Source: Candidatus Kaiserbacteria bacterium
GTDB lineage: Bacteria > Patescibacteriota > Minisyncoccia > Phycocordibacterales > UBA2100
Length of the DNA stretch: 33,530 nt
Direction: 5' to 3'
Assembly (NCBI GenBank): GCA_003164215.1
Contig: PLSR01000003.1
Location: 116,298-149,827 of the forward strand
Shown: positions 8,173-15,139 of the stretch, one piece after another
Layout: every line of letters begins with the position of its first letter
How positions within the stretch are numbered: position 1 is the first letter of the stretch
Program-made: the position numbers and the translations under genes
The notes under the pieces: generated by a model
The model's input: only the letters and a program-made list of their open reading frames with translations
What the model was told of the DNA's origin: nothing
Databases searched by the model: none

Positions 8173-8982
8173 ATGACATTACTCAGTAGGACCGGCGAGA
8201 TGACCATCGCCGAACTCGTTCGTCCCATTGTGACGGACGGAAAAATCGCCTACGTCGGATCGATCACGATCGATGAGGACGCACTCGACGCCGCCGGCAT
8301 CCTGCCGTGCGAAATGGTCTACATCGACGACGCGGACCGAAAAGGCCCGCCGTGGCGCACCTACACCTTGGCCGGCACGCGCGGCAAGGGCGACATCGTC
8401 AATAATGGGCCTCCGGCGTATCACTTCGCCGAGGGTGACCACGTCACCATCCGCGCGGCAGCACAAATAGCTTACGAGGACATGGCGCAGGTCGCCGGGA
8501 TGCACACGAAGGTGTTCTTCAAGCAGGCCGCCGGCGCACCCAATCGCGTTATCGCGCCGACACATCAGTTGGTGTTGCCGCCGAAACATTGGCGGAAGAT
8601 GTGCACCTCGAAGCTTCACCGGGCTCGCGTTACCAAAGCGTCCAAGAACGGCCCGGAGGCGTTGATTGTGGATGGCGACATTCTCGAGGCGGCCGGTTTC
8701 CAGGCCGGACTCGAGGTGCAGTTCACCAGTCTGCGCGATGGCGTGCTGCGCCGCACTTCAATGCAAGCGGGCCCACGCGGCACCGGCGCGGTCGAAGTCT
8801 ACGGCTCCGGCGCGTGGCATATCGAGGTCGGCACACTTCTGATCACGCTCGCCGAAGAATGGCTCCCGTACGAAGACGCGGTCAAGAACACCGAACCGCG
8901 CGTGGTCTTCTTCGATGAGTCGATCACGGGTCGCAACGTCATCCGGCACGAGATGACCAAGGTTGGCTGGCGTCCATCCTGA
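8173..8982 (+). CDS. panD: tandem-duplicated aspartate 1-decarboxylase (PanD-PanD fusion)
   Basis: A 269-aa protein made of two PanD-like domains; normal PanD is about 120 aa, makes beta-alanine from Asp and self-cleaves at Gly24-Ser25 to form a pyruvoyl group. Domain 1 (about 1-127) keeps the cleavage site in YVGSITIDEDALDAAGILP (G29-S30), the Thr-Tyr of WRTYTLAG and the Asn-Gly of VNNGPPA. However, the positions of catalytic Lys9 and His11 are Glu14 and Val16. Domain 2 (about 143-260) keeps SKLHRARVTKA (K147, H149, R150) but has Glu-Ala at the cleavage site (162-163) and has lost the Tyr and Asn. The active-site parts are therefore split between halves. ATG 8173 has GGGAG 7 nt upstream; the earlier TTG (8104) has none. 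It is monocistronic, and no other pantothenate gene is nearby. Confidence 0.85.
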   Translation: MTLLSRTGEMTIAELVRPIVTDGKIAYVGSITIDEDALDAAGILPCEMVYIDDADRKGPPWRTYTLAGTRGKGDIVNNGPPAYHFAEGDHVTIRAAAQIAYEDMAQVAGMHTKVFFKQAAGAPNRVIAPTHQLVLPPKHWRKMCTSKLHRARVTKASKNGPEALIVDGDILEAAGFQAGLEVQFTSLRDGVLRRTSMQAGPRGTGAVEVYGSGAWHIEVGTLLITLAEEWLPYEDAVKNTEPRVVFFDESITGRNVIRHEMTKVGWRPS

Positions 8983-8996
8983 CAACTTGCTCTATG

Positions 8997-9032
8997 GCGC
9001 CGCGACCTCCAGGTCGCGGCGCATCTTTTTTT
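8997..9032 (+). terminator. strong intrinsic terminator after panD
   Basis: GCGCCGCGACCT and its exact complement, two bases between, followed by ATCTTTTTTT. Confidence 0.92.
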
Positions 9033-9036
9033 AAAA

Positions 9037-10068
9037 TTAAACTCTCCGGACGATGCAGAACGGCGTCATTTCGTCGGATTGACCGAGCGGGTTGTCGCGA
9101 AAGAGTTTGCCGATGAAAGATTCTGAAATTGCGTTTGAAGATTTCCCTAAACTGAATGCGCCGCGATAATTCGCGTCGAGAATGACGACATCACTTACGC
9201 CAAGCTTTTCTTTGATCTTCCGCGCGGCCCCAGACGGATCATTCGGAGCGAGCTTCACCGAGTGCGCATATTCGAGAATGAGGAACGACATCGGACAGTC
9301 GATCGATTTCGCGCGCAAGCCGCAGATGCGATAGAAAAGTCCACGAATGCCGAAGGGGCGCGTGATCGCCGAAACGAGTGCCGCGAAGATTATGCGCGGA
9401 TATCCCGCCTCATCAATGAACGCCTGCATCGCGATAGCCGTACCGTGACCGAAGCCTTTGAAATCGTTCGAACCGTAATTATTGCCAACGTTCTTTGCGA
9501 AAAGATGCGCAAGCCATGATGGTTTGAGCGTGCTCATGTCGACGACTCTGCCCTGCGTGATCGTGAGCGCTTTTTCGCTAATATACAACGTGTCATCGGA
9601 TTTTATATACGGCTTCACATAATCGTCGAGTAGCGGCTGGATATCGGTATCTTGCATCGTAATGAGGCGCGTGCGCACCGGCAGACGCTGATACTTTACT
9701 CCGTCTACGTCGATGACTATCTCCTTGCCCGGATTCGGAATAAATTCGCCCGACGGTGCTCGCGGCGCCATTGGCGGAGGCGGGAACGAGACTTCTTCTC
9801 CGCGGAAAAGCGCGGACAATTTTTCAACTGTCTCCCGAATGCTTGCGGGATCTTCACCCATCTTCGCGCGCGAACGCAAAAGCTCTGTCACTTCCATATA
9901 CAAAATATGCGCCTCATCTATGCGTGATTTCGAAAATGTCGCTTCGATCGGTGCCGCACTATCACCAACCGCCTGCAATGTTGCGCCACCGTCTTGTTGT
10001 GGCACATACAAAACCGTGAGCCCGGTCTTATCCTTCATTTCTGCGTAGGTAATTGATTGTTCTTGCAT
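9037..10068 (-). CDS. CofE-like (F420-0:gamma-glutamyl ligase family) protein with an extra N-terminal domain
   Basis: A 343-aa protein. The C-terminal ~218 residues follow the CofE family: LPVRTRLITMQDTDIQPLLDDYV, DTLYISEKALTITQGRVVDM, IIFAALVSAITRPFGIRGLFYRICG, VVILDANYRGAFSLG and DNPLGQSDEMTPFCIVRR. Classical CofE adds glutamates to coenzyme F420 using GTP. No other F420 gene is in view and CPR bacteria are not expected to make F420, so the substrate may differ. The first ~125 residues, including a helical segment and a Pro-rich hinge (FPPPPMAPRAP), are not part of that domain. ATG 10068 is placed 8 nt after a TGTTACAAT extended -10 box; upstream ATGs at 10086 and 10128 precede that box. 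Confidence 0.75.
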   Translation of the reverse strand: MQEQSITYAEMKDKTGLTVLYVPQQDGGATLQAVGDSAAPIEATFSKSRIDEAHILYMEVTELLRSRAKMGEDPASIRETVEKLSALFRGEEVSFPPPPMAPRAPSGEFIPNPGKEIVIDVDGVKYQRLPVRTRLITMQDTDIQPLLDDYVKPYIKSDDTLYISEKALTITQGRVVDMSTLKPSWLAHLFAKNVGNNYGSNDFKGFGHGTAIAMQAFIDEAGYPRIIFAALVSAITRPFGIRGLFYRICGLRAKSIDCPMSFLILEYAHSVKLAPNDPSGAARKIKEKLGVSDVVILDANYRGAFSLGKSSNAISESFIGKLFRDNPLGQSDEMTPFCIVRRV

Positions 10069-10076
10069 GAATTTGG

Positions 10077-10085
10077 ATTGTAACA
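10077..10085 (-). promoter_or_regulatory. extended -10 promoter of the CofE-like gene
   Basis: TGTTACAAT on the minus strand, ending 8 nt before ATG 10068. There is no -35 and no Shine-Dalgarno, consistent with a leaderless mRNA. Confidence 0.55.
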
Positions 10086-10087
10086 TA

Positions 10088-10126
10088 TGAAAATAAAGCG
10101 GCCCGGCTGCGCGATGCAGTCGGGCC
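10088..10126 (-). terminator. intrinsic terminator of the PLP-enzyme gene
   Basis: On the minus strand GGCCCGACTGC, a 5-nt loop and GCAGCCGGGCC (one G-T pair), followed by GCTTTATTTT. It lies just after the stop at 10137 and directly before the CofE-like promoter. Confidence 0.85.
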
Positions 10127-10136
10127 ACGAGGCCGG

Positions 10137-11159
10137 TTATTTTCCGGCATTGATCACCTCGATAATCCGCTCCACAGAGATGTCCCGGATCTCGAAGTCT
10201 TCCACACCGTGAAGGGCGGTTTTGGCGACCTCTTGATACAGGGTCATCGCATCCGGGAACATGATCCCCACACGGAGAATGCGGGACTGATCGAACTCGT
10301 GCCAGTGTTCCGCGAGGAATTTCAACGCGCCGGCGTACGTCATCGAGCCGGTCGGCCCGACATCCAGCTGGCGAAGTTTCTCCCCTAACGCGGCAGCTGC
10401 GACGAACGCTGCGCGCCGACCGATCTTGATCGGCGGCCCGAATTCATCCAACGCATCTTCACCGACCACTTCTTTGATGCTCGCGACGGTACGTGCGGCC
10501 GGTATCTCCTGGCCGTCTTCGCAGACGACCGGGATAACTTTAGTCGCAAGTCCGTGAGCATCCGCATACCACTTGATGCCGCGTGCGGTGCCCATTGTTC
10601 CACAAGGAACAAAGACGATGTCGAAATAGCCATTTTGCGGCGCGAACAGTTGCGCTGCAGTGTAGTCGCGATGTCCGAGTGCATTGGCGGGATTCTTGTA
10701 CTGATTGGTATTGAACCCATCCAATGCGATCGCCAATTGCTCCGCCTCGACCTGTGTCGACTCCGAGGTGAGCAGCACCTTGGCAAGTCCGCGCTGCATT
10801 GCGACCCGGCTCGATTTTGCGGTGATCGTGTCGGCCTTCATGATCGTCCAGCACCGCAATCCAAGCGGCCTGCACATTTCCGCAAGCTTGAACCCGGTTT
10901 GTCCGCTCGATGCCGCGAATACCGGAGTACCTTCGCGAATGACCTCGTTGATGATGCCCTGTTCGAGCATCGCGAACACCGGAGCATGCTTGTTATACGA
11001 TCCGGTGCCATACATCACGGCCGCTCGCATCTCGACACCGGAAAAGGTATTGAGATTTTTGCCGAACGGTTTAGTCACGTGGACGAGATCGAACTTGGAT
11101 GGATGGAATTCACCCCTCAATTGTTCGAGGGCCCGTTCTTTCCATGGAACTTGGGTCAT
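10137..11159 (-). CDS. PLP-dependent fold-type II enzyme (cysteine synthase/threonine synthase superfamily)
   Basis: A 340-aa protein of the tryptophan-synthase-beta (PALP) superfamily. The PLP lysine is K57 in TGSYNKHAP (usually GGSxKDR). The substrate loop is SSGQTG (84-89, like TSGNTG), QYKNPAN (153-159) matches the QFxNPAN of cysteine synthases, the phosphate loop is CGTMGTARG (186-194), and GPTGSMTYAGAL matches the C-terminal E/GPSSGAA motif. These point to a beta-replacement or elimination on Ser/Cys/Thr-like amino acids, but the altered lysine motif prevents naming the reaction. ATG 11159 has CGAGG 8 nt upstream. The gene has its own -35/-10 promoter and a terminator, so it stands alone. 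Confidence 0.8.
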   Translation of the reverse strand: MTQVPWKERALEQLRGEFHPSKFDLVHVTKPFGKNLNTFSGVEMRAAVMYGTGSYNKHAPVFAMLEQGIINEVIREGTPVFAASSGQTGFKLAEMCRPLGLRCWTIMKADTITAKSSRVAMQRGLAKVLLTSESTQVEAEQLAIALDGFNTNQYKNPANALGHRDYTAAQLFAPQNGYFDIVFVPCGTMGTARGIKWYADAHGLATKVIPVVCEDGQEIPAARTVASIKEVVGEDALDEFGPPIKIGRRAAFVAAAALGEKLRQLDVGPTGSMTYAGALKFLAEHWHEFDQSRILRVGIMFPDAMTLYQEVAKTALHGVEDFEIRDISVERIIEVINAGK

Positions 11160-11210
11160 TTCGTGAACCTCGCCGGTTGATCTTTTGGCCTATAGAAGGC
11201 CCTAACGACG

Positions 11211-11239
11211 ATACTACGCTTGACATTGTCCTTTGTAAA
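11211..11239 (-). promoter_or_regulatory. -35/-10 promoter of the PLP-enzyme gene
   Basis: On the minus strand TTTACA (11234-11239), 17 nt, TAGTAT (11211-11216). The leader of about 45 nt contains a short hairpin (GGCCT/AGGCC) and the ribosome-binding site. Confidence 0.6.
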
Positions 11240-11274
11240 TGTGTCTCTGTGGCGTCCTGAATTCCCTATTTCTG

Positions 11275-11898
11275 TTAAGATTTCTCTTCCCCTTTCTCCT
11301 CCACCTCCGTCTCTTTCAAGAACTTTCTACGCATGCGCCAGCTGAAGATGTAGTAGGCCGTAATGACGAGGCCGATGCCGCCGATCACATACTGAATGTT
11401 GGAGAGAATATTCGAGATGCTCCCGCCAAATGAGTTGCCGAAGAAATAGCCGAGCGCGAGCAAGGACCAGTATTGCGTTACCGCGACTAGCGCACCGTAC
11501 TTGAAGAACGTCGTAAAGCGGAATTTCACCATGCCGGCGACGGCGACGAATGTCGATCCGATCCCGTATGAAAGTTTGCCGATGAACATCGTGGACATCG
11601 GATGATGCTCCCACAGAAGCCGCACGCCTTCGAGATGATCATGCGTAACGTGTATTTTTCGCAGCAGTCGGTCGGCGAACGCGGTGCGTCCGCCAAAGTA
11701 TCCGAGCGCGTAGTAGCATCCGTCCATCCCCATGTCGCGCACGAAGAAGAAAAGTGCGAGGAAGTAAATATTGAAATAGCCGAGCGCAGCGAGCGTTCCT
11801 GCGATGAACGCAACGATCGGACCCTCGATAATGGCGAGCGGTATCATGATCAGATACCGGTATTCAATGATGAGTTGCGCCGTGCTTGAAAGGTTCAT
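11275..11898 (-). CDS. DedA/VTT-family membrane protein
   Basis: A 207-aa membrane protein of the DedA (SNARE-associated/VTT) family, whose members act in lipid scrambling or flipping and envelope homeostasis. Visible are the membrane re-entrant segment 'AIIEGPIVAFIAGTLAALG' with the conserved Glu, 'RDMGMDGCYYALGYFGGR' with the Asp/Gly-Arg motif, and 'FIGKLSYGIGSTFVAVAGMVKFRFTTF', the position of the usual F.R..PG.R....G. Here the conserved Arg is Lys and the Pro-Gly is Tyr-Gly. The C-terminus is a charged Glu/Lys tail. A second DedA (28629-29381) with the closer-to-standard motif is in the window. It starts 14 nt after a TGCTATACT box. Confidence 0.85.
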   Translation of the reverse strand: MNLSSTAQLIIEYRYLIMIPLAIIEGPIVAFIAGTLAALGYFNIYFLALFFFVRDMGMDGCYYALGYFGGRTAFADRLLRKIHVTHDHLEGVRLLWEHHPMSTMFIGKLSYGIGSTFVAVAGMVKFRFTTFFKYGALVAVTQYWSLLALGYFFGNSFGGSISNILSNIQYVIGGIGLVITAYYIFSWRMRRKFLKETEVEEKGEEKS

Positions 11899-11912
11899 AG
11901 ACGATCATTCGC

Positions 11913-11921
11913 AGTATAGCA
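11913..11921 (-). promoter_or_regulatory. extended -10 promoter of the first dedA-like gene
   Basis: TGCTATACT on the minus strand, ending 14 nt before the ATG at 11898. The same nonamer stands before prfB (20408-20416). Confidence 0.55.
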
Positions 11922-11972
11922 AGCGGTGCCATAGACCGCATGGAAGTAAAAACAGCTATATTTGCGACACGG

Positions 11973-12704
11973 CTAGATGCCCGCGACGCGGAAAATTTTG
12001 CCGATTGTGTAGGTGATCGCCATTGCGATGGCGCCTCCGATGATGACGCGGATCGTCGCTTTCATCTTCTTTGAGCCTCCCACGTATGCCGAAAGTGAAC
12101 CGGTGATCGCGAGCGCGACGACGACCGATACGAACGTGATAGGGATGCGAAGCGGCGCCGGTGGCAAGAGGATCGCAATGAGTGGGATGATCGCACCGAC
12201 AAAGAATGAGAGCGCCGAAGCGATCGCGGCGTACCACGGATTGGTCAGATCATCCGGATTAATATGCAATTCCGCGTCCACGTGCGCGGCGAATGCGTCG
12301 TGCGCGGTGAGCTCCAGGGCAACGGTACGCGCAGTCGCTTTGGTCAAACCTTTCTTTTCATAGATGCTCGTAAGCTCGCTCAGTTCTTCATCGGGCAAAT
12401 TTTCCAATTCCCAGCGCTCTTTTGCGAGCAATGCTTTTTCCGTATCGCTTTGTGTGCTTACTGAGACATATTCCCCCGCCGCCATGGAGAGGGCTCCCGC
12501 GACGAGCCCGGCGACGCCGGCGGTAAAGATGAAGCTCGGAGAATTATTCGAGGCACCGGCGACACCGACGACAATAGACGCGACCGAAACGATCCCGTCA
12601 TTGGCGCCCAAGACGGCGGCGCGGAGCCAATTGAGCCGAGAGCCCGCATCGGTCGCCGAATGCGGTTCGTTATGCGTGTGATGGGTGTGATACACGATGG
12701 CCAT
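11973..12704 (-). CDS. VIT1/CCC1-family Fe2+/Mn2+ transporter
   Basis: A 243-aa protein of the VIT1/CCC1 family (vacuolar iron transporter-like), which exports or stores Fe2+ and Mn2+. Motifs: LRAAVLGANDGIVSVASIVVGVAGA in helix 1, GLVAGALSMAAGEYVSVSTQSDTEKA (helix 2 with the metal-site Met/Glu and the SxxDxE segment), a Glu-rich cytoplasmic domain (ERWELENLPDEELSELTSIYEKKG), then NPWYAAIASALSFFVGAIIPL. The His-rich N-terminus (YHTHHTHNEPH) may bind metal. I take ATG 12704; the GTG at 12713 overlaps the -10 box. It is transcribed away from the small ORF at 12806. Confidence 0.92.
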   Translation of the reverse strand: MAIVYHTHHTHNEPHSATDAGSRLNWLRAAVLGANDGIVSVASIVVGVAGASNNSPSFIFTAGVAGLVAGALSMAAGEYVSVSTQSDTEKALLAKERWELENLPDEELSELTSIYEKKGLTKATARTVALELTAHDAFAAHVDAELHINPDDLTNPWYAAIASALSFFVGAIIPLIAILLPPAPLRIPITFVSVVVALAITGSLSAYVGGSKKMKATIRVIIGGAIAMAITYTIGKIFRVAGI

Positions 12705-12713
12705 ATCCGGCAC

Positions 12714-12719
12714 ATCATA
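12714..12719 (-). promoter_or_regulatory. -10 box of the VIT1-like gene
   Basis: TATGAT on the minus strand, 9 nt before ATG 12704. No Shine-Dalgarno. Confidence 0.45.
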
Positions 12720-12739
12720 CTACAGAAAACTACAGAAAA
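12720..12739. repeat. two direct copies of a 10-bp word upstream of VIT1
   Basis: CTACAGAAAA occurs twice back to back immediately upstream of the -10 box of the metal-transporter gene, where an activator or repressor could bind. Confidence 0.5.
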
Positions 12740-12805
12740 TAAACCCTGACATTCCTCGCCAAGATTTTCATCTATCCTTCACGGCTATGTCGGTACTATC
12801 GGTCT

Positions 12806-12985
12806 ATGAACTCGATGCAAGAGTCATTGCGGGAATATATGACAGATTCTATCGATATTGAGGAACGACTTTCAGAATCTGTCTCGCAATTGTATCCGCA
12901 CTACCAACCGCCGGAGGACGATCTTTTCGCGTTCGATGGGCTAGGGCACGAGCCGCGCATGCCGAAAGTACTCGGCGATCGATGA
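12806..12985 (+). CDS. small acidic hypothetical protein (59 aa)
   Basis: An ORF starting MNSMQESLREYMTDSIDIEE, then a Leu/Ser helix (RLSESVSQLYPHY), a Pro/Asp turn (QPPEDDLFAFDGLGHEPRMP) and KVLGDR. It is acidic, has no membrane segment, and I do not recognise it. A TACTAT box at 12794-12799 leaves 6 nt before the ATG, as for other leaderless genes here. Its stop abuts the stop of the convergent PKD-protein gene with no spacing. Evidence is moderate: no family match, but codon usage looks coding and the promoter fits. Confidence 0.5.
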   Translation: MNSMQESLREYMTDSIDIEERLSESVSQLYPHYQPPEDDLFAFDGLGHEPRMPKVLGDR

Positions 12986-14068
12986 TCAACGAGTAGTTAC
13001 AGAAAACGTTGCCGTGCCATTCACGATCTGCGTGAGCGAGACACTGTAATTTGCGGACGTGTAGGTTTGACCGACTGAAAGTGTCTGCGGGGGGATCGGC
13101 ACCATCGCGAGCATACAGCGCATCTGCGGCGATGCATCAGACGGGAATGAATTCCAACATCCGACCGGAGTGATCTGGATCGTCGCTGAATATTGCGTTA
13201 ATCCCTGTAGCGTGAAGTACATGCTTTCATTTCTGATCTCTGCGATGCCGCCCGAGGTGAGCGAGACGCTTCCCGGCGCATTCAACTGTTGAATGGTTGG
13301 GGCAACGGCGGTCGAGCCGACGGTAACCGTCGCGGTGCCAAGGATCTGCATGTTGGGACAATTGCAGATGCCGCCAGCGGGACATGCACAGGCGCCAGCA
13401 GTCAACGTCGCGGTATAGGTGCCGGCGGTGGCGAATGTGTGTGAGACGATACCCTCGGCGTTGCAACTTGAACATACCGGAACGACGCCAAGCGTTCCGC
13501 TGGTGCCATCGCCGAAGTTCACCGTATTGCCGATAGAACTTCCCTGCGGTGCGGATGAGGTAAATTGCACGGTAAGCGGAGCTGCACCAGCCGTGGGCGA
13601 TGCCGTGAAATTCGTGCCAGTGGTCGTGGTCGTCGTCGTGTCGCCACATGATCGAAGCAGGGAGGCGCGTGAAAGCGGACCGAAGATGCCATAGCCGGCA
13701 CTACCGGATGATGCCACACCGTTCTGCTGCTGCCAGAGACCGACAGCCGCTTTGGTCAATACGCCGAAATAACCGGTCGCCGAGACATTGAGAAATCCTT
13801 CAGAAGAAAGAAGTTTCTGGAGCGCGATGACGTCGCTCCCTTGCGCACCGATCGAAAGCGACCTGCTCAACGATAGACACGACGACATCGTCGGACTTGA
13901 ACTTACCGTACCTGATACCGATGTGCCGCTTTGCGATTGTAGCAACTGTATTTCAGCGAGGAGATTTTGGATCTGCGTTTGTAGATCGCTTATGGCTGAG
14001 GCCGAAGCGACGAACGGAGACGCGAGGAGCGCAATGCTGAGGCCGATGAAAAGTGCCTTTTTGATCAT
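12986..14068 (-). CDS. secreted protein with peptidoglycan-binding and PKD-like domains
   Basis: A 360-aa protein. It has a signal peptide (cleavage after ASA-SA, about residue 25), a short coiled coil (ISDLQTQIQNLLAEIQLLQSQ), and a PG_binding_1 domain (about 70-140: LSIGAQGSDVIALQKLLSSEGFL..TGYFGVLTKAAVGLWQQQNGV..YGIFGPLSRASL). A Thr-rich linker follows, then a PKD-like domain (about 152-255: FTASPTAGAAPLTVQFTSSA..NFGDGTSG..SHTFATAGTYTATLTA) with a Cys-rich insert (CSSC, ACACPAGGICNC) and a C-terminal beta domain. This layout is common in CPR cell-surface proteins. It probably attaches to the cell wall, and the paired Cys residues suggest disulfides. Confidence 0.88.
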   Translation of the reverse strand: MIKKALFIGLSIALLASPFVASASAISDLQTQIQNLLAEIQLLQSQSGTSVSGTVSSSPTMSSCLSLSRSLSIGAQGSDVIALQKLLSSEGFLNVSATGYFGVLTKAAVGLWQQQNGVASSGSAGYGIFGPLSRASLLRSCGDTTTTTTTGTNFTASPTAGAAPLTVQFTSSAPQGSSIGNTVNFGDGTSGTLGVVPVCSSCNAEGIVSHTFATAGTYTATLTAGACACPAGGICNCPNMQILGTATVTVGSTAVAPTIQQLNAPGSVSLTSGGIAEIRNESMYFTLQGLTQYSATIQITPVGCWNSFPSDASPQMRCMLAMVPIPPQTLSVGQTYTSANYSVSLTQIVNGTATFSVTTR

Positions 14069-14173
14069 ATTTCAAATTGTTAGTTGCTACGTAGTAATAG
14101 ACGCGGTATTACACGAAAGCTTACATCTTGCCGGATTCGCAGGACTATCGTCCACACTGTCGGATTCGAACGC

Positions 14174-14202
14174 GACTTGAGCGCAGTTATCGCGCTCGAG
14201 TC
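14174..14202. other. hairpin downstream of tRNA-Gln
   Basis: GACTTGAGCGC, 7-nt loop, GCGCTCGAGTC: a 10-bp stem with one mismatch between tRNA-Gln and the PKD-protein gene. It lacks a T-run and may help 3' processing or termination. The rest of 14069-14227 holds nothing I can name. Confidence 0.4.
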
Positions 14203-14227
14203 ACTTGACAGACTCGGGCGCACGCGT

Positions 14228-14301
14228 TGGCTGCGGGATTTGGATTCGAACCAAAATACACTGCTCCAGAGGCAGTAGTCCTACCATTAGACGATCCCGC
14301 A
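14228..14301 (-). tRNA. tRNA-Gln (anticodon CUG), CCA encoded
   Basis: The cloverleaf folds with acceptor TGCGGGA/TCCCGCA, anticodon stem ACTGC/GCAGT, loop CTCTGGA (anticodon CTG, reads CAG), T-loop TTCGAAT and a 4-nt variable loop. U1-A72 and discriminator G73 are typical bacterial tRNA-Gln identity features. The gene ends GCCA, so the CCA tail is encoded. Confidence 0.93.
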
Positions 14302-14371
14302 AAGACGCGCGGAGACCCGCGACGTACAGGCAACAATACCCGAAAAACGGCCTGAATTCAACCGTCGAAGA

Positions 14372-15133
14372 TCACAAACGGGTGATAGTCGCCGTGATCG
14401 CGCAGTGGTCTGAAACGCCGGTGTGGAGAACGACGTTGGATGCGGTGTAGGCAGGCGTGGTGAAAAGTCCGTCAACCATCTTGTCCGCTTGCTCCTCAAG
14501 CGATGCACGATGACGTGCCGGATCAAGGCTGGTCGCATAGCTTGCCGGGATGTTATCTTTATACGTATCGGAAAGCTGAGTAAAAATTTCTCCCGGCACA
14601 CCATCGTGAATGCGCGGCGCATTGAAATCCCCCGAGAGAACGAATTCGCCGGATGTCGCAAGAACACTGATCAGCGCTTTTATATCTATTCGCTGGAAAT
14701 CATTCGCGCCGCCCTTCGGAGTCCAGGTGAAATGCGTCGTTCCGATCTTAAATTTGATCCCGTCTTTCTCCACTTCGCAAAAAAGGACACCGAGATTTTG
14801 CGTATGGTATTTCGTATCGAGGTTCGTTTCGTCATAATCGCGAAGAGCCGCCGGATCGCCGCGATAATACTCCAGAGAGCTGGCAGTGATCGGCAAGCTC
14901 GTGAATATGCCGACGCCACGAAGATTCATATCGCCGCGCTGATCATCCCGGCGCATCATCGGAAGAAATTTCGCATGCGCATTACCCAGTGACGCCGAAA
15001 TGCGCTCGATATCGCGCTCGAAAAGTTCCTGTATGCAAACCACTTCCGGCGCCTGTGCCTTCAAAAACGTCTCTACAAGGTCGAGATGTTTCGCCCCTTC
15101 AATATTGACGGACACGAACGAAATCGACGCCAT
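14372..15133 (-). CDS. endonuclease/exonuclease/phosphatase (EEP) family protein
   Basis: A 253-aa member of the EEP fold (DNase I/exonuclease III/Mg-dependent phosphodiesterases). Metal and catalytic positions visible are N10 (VSVNIEG), E36 (CIQELFE), His in GTTHFTW, Asp/Asn in LSGDFNAPR and the terminal SDHCAI (Asp-His). There is no signal peptide. The domain is complete and single, so it could be a phosphodiesterase, lipid phosphatase or nuclease. It follows pyrG by 6 nt in the ftsE-ftsX-pyrG cluster and is probably co-transcribed. Confidence 0.88.
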   Translation of the reverse strand: MASISFVSVNIEGAKHLDLVETFLKAQAPEVVCIQELFERDIERISASLGNAHAKFLPMMRRDDQRGDMNLRGVGIFTSLPITASSLEYYRGDPAALRDYDETNLDTKYHTQNLGVLFCEVEKDGIKFKIGTTHFTWTPKGGANDFQRIDIKALISVLATSGEFVLSGDFNAPRIHDGVPGEIFTQLSDTYKDNIPASYATSLDPARHRASLEEQADKMVDGLFTTPAYTASNVVLHTGVSDHCAITATITRL

Positions 15134-15139
15134 ACCCGA

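Noticed and set aside
14130-14180. T-arm-like word (GTTCGAATCC on the minus strand) suggesting another tRNA
   Set aside because: No acceptor or anticodon stem can be formed around it.
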